From NCBI GenBank assembly GCA_018610095.1, contig JAHEOB010000087.1, positions 1 to 12,161 of the forward strand: a stretch of DNA of 12,161 nt, written 5' to 3'. The notes beneath the pieces are model-generated. The model made no database searches and had not been told where the DNA came from. It saw only the letters and a list, made by a program, of their open reading frames with translations. Of this stretch, positions 1 to 6,488 are shown piece after piece (within the stretch, counting starts at the first letter, position 1; each line of letters starts with the position of its first letter). This stretch comes from Halothece sp. MAG (GTDB taxonomy: Bacteria > Cyanobacteriota > Cyanobacteriia > Cyanobacteriales > Rubidibacteraceae). Position numbers and translations under genes: made by a program.

Positions 1-795
1 AGGACAAGAAATTCCCGGTTGATATTTTTCTGATTGACGATCCGCTTCTGATAAAGGATGGCGACATCCGTAACACATTTCGTGATTGCCGGTTTCTAAG
101 TTGTCATTAACCGCCACCCGAGAATCAAAAACAAAACATTCTCCTTGCCATAAAGAGTCTTCTGAAGAAACGGTTTGCAAATAGTTAATAACGCCACCAT
201 TGAGTTGATAAACTTCTTCAAATCCTTTTTCGAGTAAATAGGCACTGGCTTTTTCACAGCGTATGCCTCCGGTACAAAACATGGCAATTTTTTGATGTTG
301 ATTGGGATCGAGATTTTGCTCGACAAATTCTGGAAATTCCCGAAATTTATCTGTATTGGGAGAAATGGCATTCTGAAACGTTCCGACTTTATATTCATAT
401 TCATTGCGAGTGTCAATCACTAACACTTCCGGATCGGAAATAATCTCATTCCAAGTTTCGGGATCGACATGTTGTCCGGTTTTAATTTGGGGTTCAACAT
501 CTGCCACACCCATGGTAATAATTTCGGGCTTGATTTTAACTTTTAAACGGTGAAACGGCTGGTTTTCACTATAAGAAAATTTAGGCTTAATATCAACTAA
601 GCGTTCCTCTTGTTTGAGAAAGTCTAAAAAATGATGGATATTACTTTCTTCCCCTGCAATCGAAACATTAATCCCTTCAGTTGCAAGTAAAATGGTTCCC
701 TTAATCGCTAAAGATTGGGCTTTATTACGAGCGCGATCGCGCAATTGTTCAACATTGTCTAAATCAATAAATTTATAAAATGTTGCTACAATCAT
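1..795 (-). CDS. trhO: tRNA U34 hydroxylase TrhO (rhodanese-like, UPF0176), C-terminus cut by window edge
   Basis: Reading from ATG at 795 down to base 1 gives 265 residues with no stop, so the gene is partial. The family makes 5-hydroxyuridine at the wobble base of tRNA using O2, the first step towards cmo5U34. Seen: an N-terminal domain with ATEGIN (about 39-44); a rhodanese domain with IDTR (127-130) and active-site loop CTGGIRCEK starting at Cys174; then a Cys-rich tail with CYGC (241-244) and a further Cys264, the start of the family's usual CxxC-type ending. Perhaps 20-60 residues are missing at the C-terminus, judging from typical family length. The start is fixed by AGGAGG seven bases upstream (plus-strand 803-808), which overlaps the TAG stop of cmoA, so the two genes are probably translationally coupled. 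Family identification is secure; activity is inferred from family and neighbours. Confidence 0.93.
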   Translation of the reverse strand, partial: MIVATFYKFIDLDNVEQLRDRARNKAQSLAIKGTILLATEGINVSIAGEESNIHHFLDFLKQEERLVDIKPKFSYSENQPFHRLKVKIKPEIITMGVADVEPQIKTGQHVDPETWNEIISDPEVLVIDTRNEYEYKVGTFQNAISPNTDKFREFPEFVEQNLDPNQHQKIAMFCTGGIRCEKASAYLLEKGFEEVYQLNGGVINYLQTVSSEDSLWQGECFVFDSRVAVNDNLETGNHEMCYGCRHPLSEADRQSEKYQPGISCP

Positions 796-802
796 CTCTA
801 AA

Positions 803-808
803 CCTCCT
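803..808 (-). promoter_or_regulatory. Ribosome-binding site of trhO overlapping the cmoA stop
   Basis: The minus strand reads AGGAGG, a full Shine-Dalgarno core, seven bases before the trhO ATG. Its first two bases overlap the cmoA TAG codon. This decides the trhO start and suggests that ribosomes ending cmoA reinitiate on trhO. Confidence 0.8.
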
Positions 809-1517
809 ATTTAATCGCTAAGAATCCTTCAAAGCAAATATATTTCATTACAGTTGTAATATCAACAAATCCAGCTCGTTGTAGTAATCCTAAATTTCCT
901 GCAGTGGAAAAAGGTTCTAAAATTCCTTTTAAGCTACGATTTTTAGCAATAATTTCATCGCCAGAATAACCCTGTGCTAATTTATAATCGTTGTAGAGGG
1001 TTGTCATCATATCTTGAAAACGGGCATCGGGACTGCGAACTTTTTCAAACAGTAAAAAACCACCCCCCCAATTGAGGGATTGATAGATGCGATCAAATAA
1101 GGGTTGACGATATTTTGGTTTAATAAATTGCATCGTATAGTAGGCAATAATTAAATCTGCCTTTTCCAACTCTAAATCCACGACATCTTCACAACGAATT
1201 TCCACATTAGAAAAGTTTTGGCAAACCCGTTGTGCCTGTTGCACCATCTCCGTTTCTCCATCAATCCCAATGAATTGCACCCGTTTCCCGTCATGATGGT
1301 TGGCTAAGCGAGCCAGCAATGTTCCTGTGGAGCAACCTAAATCGTAGCATACTGATCCATTGCTCAAAAAAAAGTCGGAAAGACTTACACCTAATTCATG
1401 GGTCGTGTCATATAAGGGAATCGAGTTAGTGATATGCTGATCAAACGATTGGCTAACGTCACCACCAAAAGACCAGTTTGCATTCCCAGCTTGAATTTCA
1501 TCGCCAACATTTGCCAT
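807..1517 (-). CDS. cmoA: Carboxy-S-adenosyl-L-methionine synthase, CmoA family
   Basis: A 236-residue class I SAM-dependent enzyme (E. coli CmoA is 247). CmoA converts SAM and prephenate to carboxy-SAM, the donor used by CmoB. Seen: Rossmann motif YDLGCSTG (58-65), acidic residue D86 after the second strand, and family stretches such as TMQF, RIYQSLN, the GYS turn (183-185) and KNRS (192-195). Against the E. coli protein as I remember it, ligand positions Tyr39, Gly-Cys-Ser 64-66 and Arg199 match Tyr36, 61-63 and Arg194. Asn132 appears to be replaced by Tyr126, which leaves slight doubt about product specificity. ATG 1517 has an in-frame TGA two codons upstream, so it cannot extend far. No clear Shine-Dalgarno sequence. 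It is followed after 11 bases by trhO and faces cmoB. An ordinary methyltransferase is the alternative, but the cmoB neighbour argues against it. Confidence 0.87.
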   Translation of the reverse strand: MANVGDEIQAGNANWSFGGDVSQSFDQHITNSIPLYDTTHELGVSLSDFFLSNGSVCYDLGCSTGTLLARLANHHDGKRVQFIGIDGETEMVQQAQRVCQNFSNVEIRCEDVVDLELEKADLIIAYYTMQFIKPKYRQPLFDRIYQSLNWGGGFLLFEKVRSPDARFQDMMTTLYNDYKLAQGYSGDEIIAKNRSLKGILEPFSTAGNLGLLQRAGFVDITTVMKYICFEGFLAIK

Positions 1518-1575
1518 TGTCTGTCATCGCTGATTCTGGATGGTTCCTCATCAAGTGATTTAGAAACAATCAACT
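1518..1575. promoter_or_regulatory. 58-bp divergent spacer between cmoA and cmoB
   Basis: The two genes are transcribed away from each other from this short gap, so any promoters must be overlapping or lie inside the opposite gene. I could not pick convincing -35/-10 pairs on either strand. A shared control region is inferred from geometry only. Confidence 0.4.
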
Positions 1576-2550
1576 ATGTTTAACTATCAACCCCTCTACG
1601 ATCAACTTGCGCAATCTCGCGCTGCAGGGTGGCTAGAGATACTTCCTGAACAGGTAGAGCAAGCCTTACAACCCAAGCGACATGGCCATTTTTGGGAATG
1701 GCAAGACGCTGTTCAAAGCCTTCCCAGTTTACAGCCTAGTGTGATTGAGCTACAACAACAAGTCAAAATTGGGCGTGGGGAAGATACCGATGACACGACT
1801 CGTGAGATGTTAAAAACGGGATTAAAACAACTGAATCCTTGGCGAAAAGGCCCTATAGAATTATTTGGTGTCTATATTGATAGCGAGTGGCGTTCTGACT
1901 GGAAGTGGCAACGATTAGAAAATGAGATTACCCCTTTAAACGGGAGAACCGTCTTAGATGTGGGTTGTGGCAACGGCTATTACGGCTTACGGATGTTAGG
2001 GATGGGGGCTGAGTTAGTGGTAGGACTTGATCCCTCAATTTTATATGTCATGCAGTATGAGGCGATCCGTCGTTATTTACCTCAGTGTAACGCTTATGTT
2101 TTACCGTTAGGGGTACAGGATTTACCCGAAAAATTACACGCCTTCGACACGGTGTTCTCCATGGGCGTTTTGTATCATCGGCGATCGCCGCTGGCTCATC
2201 TACAGACATTATACGAAACCCTTAAACCAGGGGGAGAATTAGTCTTAGAAACTCTTGTGATCCCTGAAGACTATGGAGAAGTTCTCGTTCCTGAAAATCG
2301 CTATGCCAAAATGCGGAATGTTTGGTCAATTCCCAGTTGTTCTACGCTGCAAGATTGGTTAAGCCAACAGGGCTTTCAATCCATTCGATGTGTGGATGTG
2401 ACTGCCACCACGATTCAAGAACAACGTCGCACAGAATGGATCAATTCGTTTTCCCTCGAAAATTTTTTAGACCCCAATGATCATCGCAAGACGATTGAAG
2501 GCTACCCTGCCCCGCTAAGAGCAATTTTTGTTGCCCAAGCCCCCCTATGA
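1576..2550 (+). CDS. cmoB: tRNA U34 carboxymethyltransferase CmoB
   Basis: The 324-residue product is almost the length of E. coli CmoB (323) and strongly similar throughout. It transfers the carboxymethyl group from carboxy-SAM to ho5U34, giving cmo5U34, which lets one tRNA read several codons in a family box. Seen: NPWRKGP (87-93), EWRSDWKW (104-111), SAM motif LDVGCGNGYY (127-136), FSMGVLYHRR (194-203), EQRRTEW (282-288) and EGYPAP (308-313). The ligand positions I recall for E. coli (Lys91, Trp105, Lys110, Gly130, Met196, Tyr200, Arg315) are the same residues at the same numbers here, including those reported to hold the carboxylate, so carboxy-SAM rather than SAM is the likely donor. ATG 1576 has an in-frame TAG at 1561-1563. 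No obvious Shine-Dalgarno sequence. The nadA promoter overlaps its stop codon. Confidence 0.97.
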   Translation: MFNYQPLYDQLAQSRAAGWLEILPEQVEQALQPKRHGHFWEWQDAVQSLPSLQPSVIELQQQVKIGRGEDTDDTTREMLKTGLKQLNPWRKGPIELFGVYIDSEWRSDWKWQRLENEITPLNGRTVLDVGCGNGYYGLRMLGMGAELVVGLDPSILYVMQYEAIRRYLPQCNAYVLPLGVQDLPEKLHAFDTVFSMGVLYHRRSPLAHLQTLYETLKPGGELVLETLVIPEDYGEVLVPENRYAKMRNVWSIPSCSTLQDWLSQQGFQSIRCVDVTATTIQEQRRTEWINSFSLENFLDPNDHRKTIEGYPAPLRAIFVAQAPL

Positions 2551-2575
2551 CATTTTTGGTAAAATCAACTATAAT
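2547..2575 (+). promoter_or_regulatory. Sigma70-type promoter for nadA
   Basis: ATGACA (2547-2552, five of six matches to TTGACA) is separated by exactly 17 bases from a perfect TATAAT (2570-2575). The -35 box overlaps the cmoB stop codon. The transcript would start near 2582, leaving a leader of about 15 bases to the TTG start or about 39 to the GTG start of nadA. Confidence 0.65.
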
Positions 2576-2596
2576 ATATGGTAGAATGAACCATAA

Positions 2597-3586
2597 TTGG
2601 ACTTAAGATTAGACGCAACTGTGTTTACAACTGCTGTTACATCACAATCAACCGCAAATGGGCTACCGCGAGACTTATTTAGCGCGATCGAAGACTTAAA
2701 ACAAGAACTCAACGCCGTTATTCTCGCCCATTACTATCAAGAAGGAGATATTCAAGACATTGCAGATTACATTGGTGACTCTTTAGGGTTATCGCGCAAA
2801 GCTGCCAATACCGACGCGGATGTCATTGTGTTCGCAGGGGTTCATTTCATGGCAGAGACGGCAAAAATTCTGAACCCCGATAAGCTGGTTTTGATTCCCG
2901 ATTTAGAAGCCGGTTGTTCCTTGGCTGACAGTTGCCCACCGGAGGAATTTGCCCAATTTAAAGCACAGCATCCCGACCATTGGGTGGTGTCTTACATCAA
3001 CTGCACCGCCGATATTAAGGCGATGAGTGATTTGATCTGTACTAGTTCTAATGCAGTGAAAATTATCAATCAAATTCCTGAAGATGAACCGATCATCTTT
3101 GCCCCCGATCGCAATTTAGGACGCTATGTCATACAGCAAACCGGACGCGATCTGGTATTGTGGCAAGGTAGCTGCATTGTTCATGAAACTTTCTCGGAAA
3201 AAGCGATCGTGCAGTTAAGAACTACTCATCCTCAAGCAGAAATTATTGCCCATCCCGAATGTGAAGAACCCGTTTTACGCCACGCTAACTATATTGGTTC
3301 CACAACCGCTCTACTGAAGTATTGTCAACAGAATCCACAACAAGAATACATTGTTGCAACTGAACCAGGCATCATTCATCAAATGGAGAAAGCGGCACCT
3401 GAGAAAACCTTCATTCCGGCTCCTGCCATGAATAGTTGTGCCTGCAATGAATGTCCTTATATGCGTCTCAATACCCTAGAAAAACTTTATCTGGCAATGA
3501 AACATCGTCAACCAGAAGTGAACCTTTCAGAAGACATCCGCTTAGCAGCTTTAAAACCTATTCAACGGATGTTAGAACTAAGCTAA
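2597..3586 (+). CDS. nadA: Quinolinate synthase NadA
   Basis: NadA condenses iminoaspartate with dihydroxyacetone phosphate to quinolinate, the second step of de novo NAD synthesis, and carries an oxygen-sensitive [4Fe-4S] cluster. Seen (numbered from TTG): AHYYQ (44-48), GDSLGLS (60-66), FAGVHFMAET (79-88), GCSLADSC with Cys107, GSC with Cys193, HPECE (219-223), ATEPGI (254-259) and the C-terminal CACNECPYM with Cys283/Cys286. Cys107, Cys193 and one of the last pair should bind the cluster. The longest frame starts at TTG 2597 because TAA lies directly before it. A GTG at 2621 would give a product beginning MFTTA, which resembles cyanobacterial NadA N-termini I remember, so the true start may be 2621 (321 residues). 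Neither has a clear Shine-Dalgarno sequence. It has its own promoter and a hairpin downstream. Its partner NadB is not in the window. Confidence 0.97.
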   Translation: MDLRLDATVFTTAVTSQSTANGLPRDLFSAIEDLKQELNAVILAHYYQEGDIQDIADYIGDSLGLSRKAANTDADVIVFAGVHFMAETAKILNPDKLVLIPDLEAGCSLADSCPPEEFAQFKAQHPDHWVVSYINCTADIKAMSDLICTSSNAVKIINQIPEDEPIIFAPDRNLGRYVIQQTGRDLVLWQGSCIVHETFSEKAIVQLRTTHPQAEIIAHPECEEPVLRHANYIGSTTALLKYCQQNPQQEYIVATEPGIIHQMEKAAPEKTFIPAPAMNSCACNECPYMRLNTLEKLYLAMKHRQPEVNLSEDIRLAALKPIQRMLELS

Positions 3587-3626
3587 CTGAGGGGTATCGT
3601 AAGCCAATTGGGGGAACCCACGCCAA

Positions 3627-3654
3627 CTGCTCTGCTTGTGCGGAGCGGACTTTT
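3627..3654 (+). terminator. Possible rho-independent terminator of nadA
   Basis: GCTCTGC (3629-3635) and GCGGAGC (3640-3646) form a seven-pair stem with one G-U pair and a TTGT loop. A further C-G and T-G pair can extend it at the base. A short run of four T (3651-3654) follows closely. The T run is weak and the hairpin lies 40 bases after the nadA stop, so it could instead be another structured element. Confidence 0.45.
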
Positions 3655-3758
3655 AATCGTCATCTAGCTAGGGACCCTCTGACAGATTACTATTAACAGA
3701 CGCTTTCCATTCCTATCTTAAGTTAATTATTTCCTTGATTTCTTTGATAGTGGTTTAA

Positions 3759-3792
3759 CCAAACTAAGATAAAAAATAAATAATCAGTTTGG
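3759..3792. repeat. Inverted repeat CCAAACT / AGTTTGG
   Basis: Seven perfectly complementary bases (3759-3765 and 3786-3792) flank a 20-base loop made almost only of A and T. No T run follows on the plus strand, so it is not an obvious terminator. It could be an operator or part of an RNA. Confidence 0.4.
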
Positions 3793-4068
3793 CAAGTGTA
3801 GGAATTTCTTAACAAGAACTCCCTTAACGAGGAAAGGCTTTTAAGCTAGCATGACTAGTGAAAGTAGTGTAATATCATTCCAAAAAACCTCTCAATATTG
3901 CTAGTGCTAGCTAGTATTCACAATCATATAAGCTCACTCATACTAACTGACGTGGAGCACAAGCAATCGTGAAAAATGGGAGGTTAAGGTGAGCCTTGAT
4001 TGAGCAGTATCATTAGGCAGATCTAACTTAACTTAGTCACAAGTAAACAAATTAAGATCTACGACTGT

Positions 4069-4093
4069 AATAGGGCAAAAATAAAACCCTATT
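4069..4093. repeat. Inverted repeat AATAGGG / CCCTATT
   Basis: Seven perfect pairs (4069-4075 with 4087-4093) around an 11-base A-rich loop, about 140 bases before the MFS start. It could be a leader hairpin or a regulator site for the transporter. Confidence 0.4.
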
Positions 4094-4211
4094 TATACCA
4101 TCAACAGATTTTATAAAAACAACTTATTAATTCTTTTCCTAAAAAACGACACAATCAAGAAAATTAGACTCTAGAATAATTGAAGATATTACAAATTGGT
4201 AGTGAGCTACT

Positions 4212-4218
4212 AAGGAGG
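4212..4218 (+). promoter_or_regulatory. Strong ribosome-binding site of the MFS gene
   Basis: AAGGAGG is close to a full anti-Shine-Dalgarno match and lies 11 bases before ATG 4230. It is one of only two such strong sites seen in the window and supports this start despite the unusual N-terminal extension. Confidence 0.75.
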
Positions 4219-4229
4219 GAAATCACGAA

Positions 4230-5612
4230 ATGACCGCTTCCGATTTTAATTCAGCCACCCCATTAGAAACTGAAACCAATGTAGAACAACAGAAACCAGA
4301 ACAAGACCAAAATACTTCTTCAATATATGCCAATCATACAACTAATAACCAAGAAACTGAAAGTCAGCTTAATGAAACTTCACAACAGGCACCAGTTGGT
4401 CTGATTGGGCAATGGCGTATCAAGCTACAACTAGCGTTTGCCTTTATCACCTTCATCTTAATTGGAGCCAATGATGCGGTTGTCGGGGTGTTAATTCCCC
4501 GTTGGGGTGACTATTATCATGTCGATAAAGGCATTCTCAGCTTTGCATTCCTCGCAGGCTCGCTTGGTTATCTAATTGCTGCTATTAATTGTAACTTCTT
4601 ATCTCGCAAACTCGGTAATGTTAACTTCATGCTGCTGGGGAACATCAGTTTCCTGACTGGTACTCTGCTATTTTGCAGCCGTCCCCCTCTATATGTTCTT
4701 ATTGGGGTTCCCTTATTACTAGGATTTGGCGTTGCTATCCTCGAGGCAGCGTTAAATACCCATCTTACCAATTTCTCCAATAAAACTGCTCTATTGAATT
4801 ACCTGCATGCTTTCTATGGTGTCGGGGCATTAGTTACTCCCTTTATCGCTTCGCAACTGTTAGAAGCCGATATTAGTTGGAACATCATCTACTTTCTCAT
4901 CGCAGCGATTAGTCTATCTCTGTTACTAAGTCTGCGTGGGCTATTTACCCAAGCAGATGCCAACCCCGCAACCACTGCCAATTCCCATGAAGATATTTCT
5001 GAAGACGTCCCAGTGGAAAGCCCATTGAAATTCCGCTTTGTGTGGATATTCGCCTTCTTTCTTCTGTTCTACGGAGGCGCAGAAATCTGCTTAGGGAACT
5101 GGAGCTATAGCTTTCTCACCGAATATCGGGATGAAAGTACTACCTTAGCTGGCTGGCTTGTTAGTGGCTATTGGTTAGGCTTAACTGTAGGTCGTATTGG
5201 TATTGCTCCCCTTGCTAATCGATTAGGAAGCAAAGGGATTATCAACATTTCTGTAGCCGGCACTATTTGCGGACTGTTAATCTTCAACCTCTTTTCCTTC
5301 ACTGTGACCAATGGGTTGGCATTATTGCTGATTGGCTTCTGCTTAGGTCCCATCTTACCCACAGCATTCTCATTCCTTTCCAACGTTATGCCAGAACATC
5401 TCCTGATGGGTTCTATCAGCTTCATTGCCAGCTTAAGCAGCTTAGGAAAAGCACTCTTCCCTTGGCTAGCAGGGAACGTTGCAGCAGGTTTCGGATTGAG
5501 TATGTTCCTACCTTATGTCATTATCCTTGCTGTTTGCATGGTTAGTTGCTGGCTTATCGTACTTGCCCGCTCCAACCATCAAACCTCATTCCAAGCTGCT
5601 ACAGAAACTTAA
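4230..5612 (+). CDS. MFS transporter, 12 membrane helices, FHS/sugar-permease-like, substrate unknown
   Basis: The 460-residue protein starts with about 60 hydrophilic residues rich in Gln, Asn, Thr and Glu, probably a disordered cytoplasmic tail. Hydrophobic stretches follow at about 66-89, 101-121, 131-149, 154-174, 189-210 and 216-235. A charged loop (237-267) precedes six more at about 268-289, 304-322, 336-356, 361-386, 391-416 and 421-446, the 6+6 MFS layout. Loop 2-3 has LSRKLG and loop 8-9 has LANRLGSKG, both versions of MFS motif A. The GAEICLGNW segment in helix 7 recalls the fucose/FHS-type branch, but that is from memory and no substrate can be assigned. The gene stands alone between nadA and a convergent oxidoreductase gene, with a long AT-rich leader region, so it is probably transcribed by itself. 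Efflux or uptake cannot be told apart. Confidence 0.9.
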   Translation: MTASDFNSATPLETETNVEQQKPEQDQNTSSIYANHTTNNQETESQLNETSQQAPVGLIGQWRIKLQLAFAFITFILIGANDAVVGVLIPRWGDYYHVDKGILSFAFLAGSLGYLIAAINCNFLSRKLGNVNFMLLGNISFLTGTLLFCSRPPLYVLIGVPLLLGFGVAILEAALNTHLTNFSNKTALLNYLHAFYGVGALVTPFIASQLLEADISWNIIYFLIAAISLSLLLSLRGLFTQADANPATTANSHEDISEDVPVESPLKFRFVWIFAFFLLFYGGAEICLGNWSYSFLTEYRDESTTLAGWLVSGYWLGLTVGRIGIAPLANRLGSKGIINISVAGTICGLLIFNLFSFTVTNGLALLLIGFCLGPILPTAFSFLSNVMPEHLLMGSISFIASLSSLGKALFPWLAGNVAAGFGLSMFLPYVIILAVCMVSCWLIVLARSNHQTSFQAATET

Positions 5613-5621
5613 GCTATAACA

Positions 5622-5642
5622 CCACGGGTCAATTTCCCGTGG
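5622..5642. repeat. Perfect hairpin CCACGGG / CCCGTGG after the MFS gene
   Basis: Seven perfect, mostly G-C pairs (5622-5628 with 5636-5642) around a seven-base loop, ten bases after the MFS stop codon. No T run follows, so it is not a classic terminator; it may stabilise the 3' end of the mRNA. Short GC hairpins of this kind also occur at IS200/IS605 ends, but no transposase is nearby. Confidence 0.6.
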
Positions 5643-5758
5643 ATGAATCATATTCCGAGACTAGGCAAGGTGATGTTATCTATTCTGGAATAGTCGTTCA
5701 TGGTAAAAATGTAATCGATTTAACGAATCTTTTTTTTTGGCTAATTAATTACCAGACT

Positions 5759-5782
5759 AAAACCTCAAGGATTAGGCTTGAG
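5759..5782 (-). terminator. Rho-independent terminator of the PP2C-pdxA-Uma2-SDR cluster
   Basis: On the minus strand CTCAAG and CTTGAG (plus-strand 5777-5782 and 5764-5769) pair around a seven-base loop, followed by GTTTT. The loop contains the stop codon of the SDR gene, so the hairpin ends the cluster tightly. Six pairs and four T make it modest. A run of nine T on the plus strand (5730-5738) may help end the convergent MFS transcript. Confidence 0.5.
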
Positions 5783-6428
5783 CAAATAATTCTTCCCAAT
5801 TTCTAGAGGAAGCTTCGGGTTGAGCGACAACTTCGACGATTTTATTTTTAGCTTGGGATTGTTGAAGGGCTGCCACGCAAACTTGTGCTACCTTACTACG
5901 AGGAATACTTCCTTCAAATAAAGTATCTGCTGAGGATGCCACGATCGCGCTATGATTTTCTTCGTTTCTGAGTCCCCCTGGTCGCACAATGGTATAGCTT
6001 AAACCACTCTGTTGCAGATATTGTTCTGCTTGTTTTTTCCAATACAGAATTAACCAAAATAAATTCAGCGGATGGAAAAAGCGAGAAACACACAGCGAAG
6101 ACACCATGACAAACTGTTCAATATTATTGGCTTTGGCAACATCAATTAAATTTTTTGTTCCTTGATAATCCACTTGATAAGGCAGGCTGGGGTTAAAACT
6201 GGGACGCGCTCCAGTTGCCGATAACACCACAGTACAATCCGCGATCGCGCTGCGTAAACTTTCGGGCTTTAATACATCGGCTACCACTAATTCTGCTTCT
6301 GACGGTAAGATTTCTTTAGCACGTTCTAAGTTTCTCACCATGGCTCGCACTGGAATATTGGCATTAATTAATTCTTGTACAATTCGCCGTCCAGTTTCTC
6401 CAGTTGCCCCTGCAACCAATGCTTTCAT
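5772..6428 (-). CDS. Atypical short-chain dehydrogenase/reductase, NAD(P)-binding
   Basis: Counting from ATG 6428, the protein has 218 residues. The Rossmann motif GATGETG (7-13) lies at the very N-terminus. Also seen: the acidic D51 after the third strand, LSATGARP (69-76) and VDYQGTKNL (86-94). A strand ends in SS (110-111), and TIVRPGGL (146-153) follows. The usual catalytic YxxxK is not clear; only YWKK (129-132) is near that place. This fits the atypical SDR group that includes Tic62-like and plant NAD(P)-binding proteins, whose members are often redox sensors or uncharacterised. Start choice: GGGAG lies seven bases before ATG 6428. A longer frame from TTG 6452 puts that site inside the gene and is unlikely. 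It is the last gene of a probable four-gene cluster and is followed by a hairpin. Substrate unknown. Confidence 0.88.
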   Translation of the reverse strand: MKALVAGATGETGRRIVQELINANIPVRAMVRNLERAKEILPSEAELVVADVLKPESLRSAIADCTVVLSATGARPSFNPSLPYQVDYQGTKNLIDVAKANNIEQFVMVSSLCVSRFFHPLNLFWLILYWKKQAEQYLQQSGLSYTIVRPGGLRNEENHSAIVASSADTLFEGSIPRSKVAQVCVAALQQSQAKNKIVEVVAQPEASSRNWEELFAQA

Positions 6429-6488
6429 AATCATTCTCCCGATTGTGACCAATTTAAAGTTAATTTTAACAAGTGCAATGGGACAATC

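Larger units (their letters stand above)
3587..4229. other. 643-bp AT-rich intergenic region with several hairpins
   Basis: I see no convincing gene on either strand. It holds: a GGGGGAACCC hairpin segment near 3610-3626; the terminator candidate after it; a perfect inverted repeat CCAAACT/AGTTTGG (3759-3765 and 3786-3792) around a 20-base AT-rich loop; eight CTAG tetranucleotides between 3664 and 4174, three of them packed at 3901-3914; an inverted repeat AATAGGG/CCCTATT (4069-4075 and 4087-4093); and the ribosome-binding site of the following gene. A long leader, a small RNA or the remains of a lost element are all possible. No known riboswitch class was recognised. Confidence 0.5.

Noticed and set aside
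96..416. 106-residue minus-strand frame
   Set aside because: It lies wholly inside trhO in another frame and has no recognisable motif.
3451..3696. 81-residue plus-strand frame after nadA
   Set aside because: Mostly overlaps nadA in another frame, has no ribosome-binding site, and its tail is the hairpin region.
3587..4229. Riboswitch upstream of the transporter
   Set aside because: I compared it from memory with common cyanobacterial classes such as cobalamin, thiamine, guanidine and fluoride and saw no conserved core.
5546..5806. 86-residue plus-strand frame across the MFS/SDR gap
   Set aside because: Begins inside the MFS gene, runs through hairpin and poly-T sequence and ends inside the SDR gene; no motif.
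6429..6452. Longer SDR start at TTG 6452
   Set aside because: It would place a good ribosome-binding site inside the gene and add eight residues before the usual N-terminal Rossmann strand.
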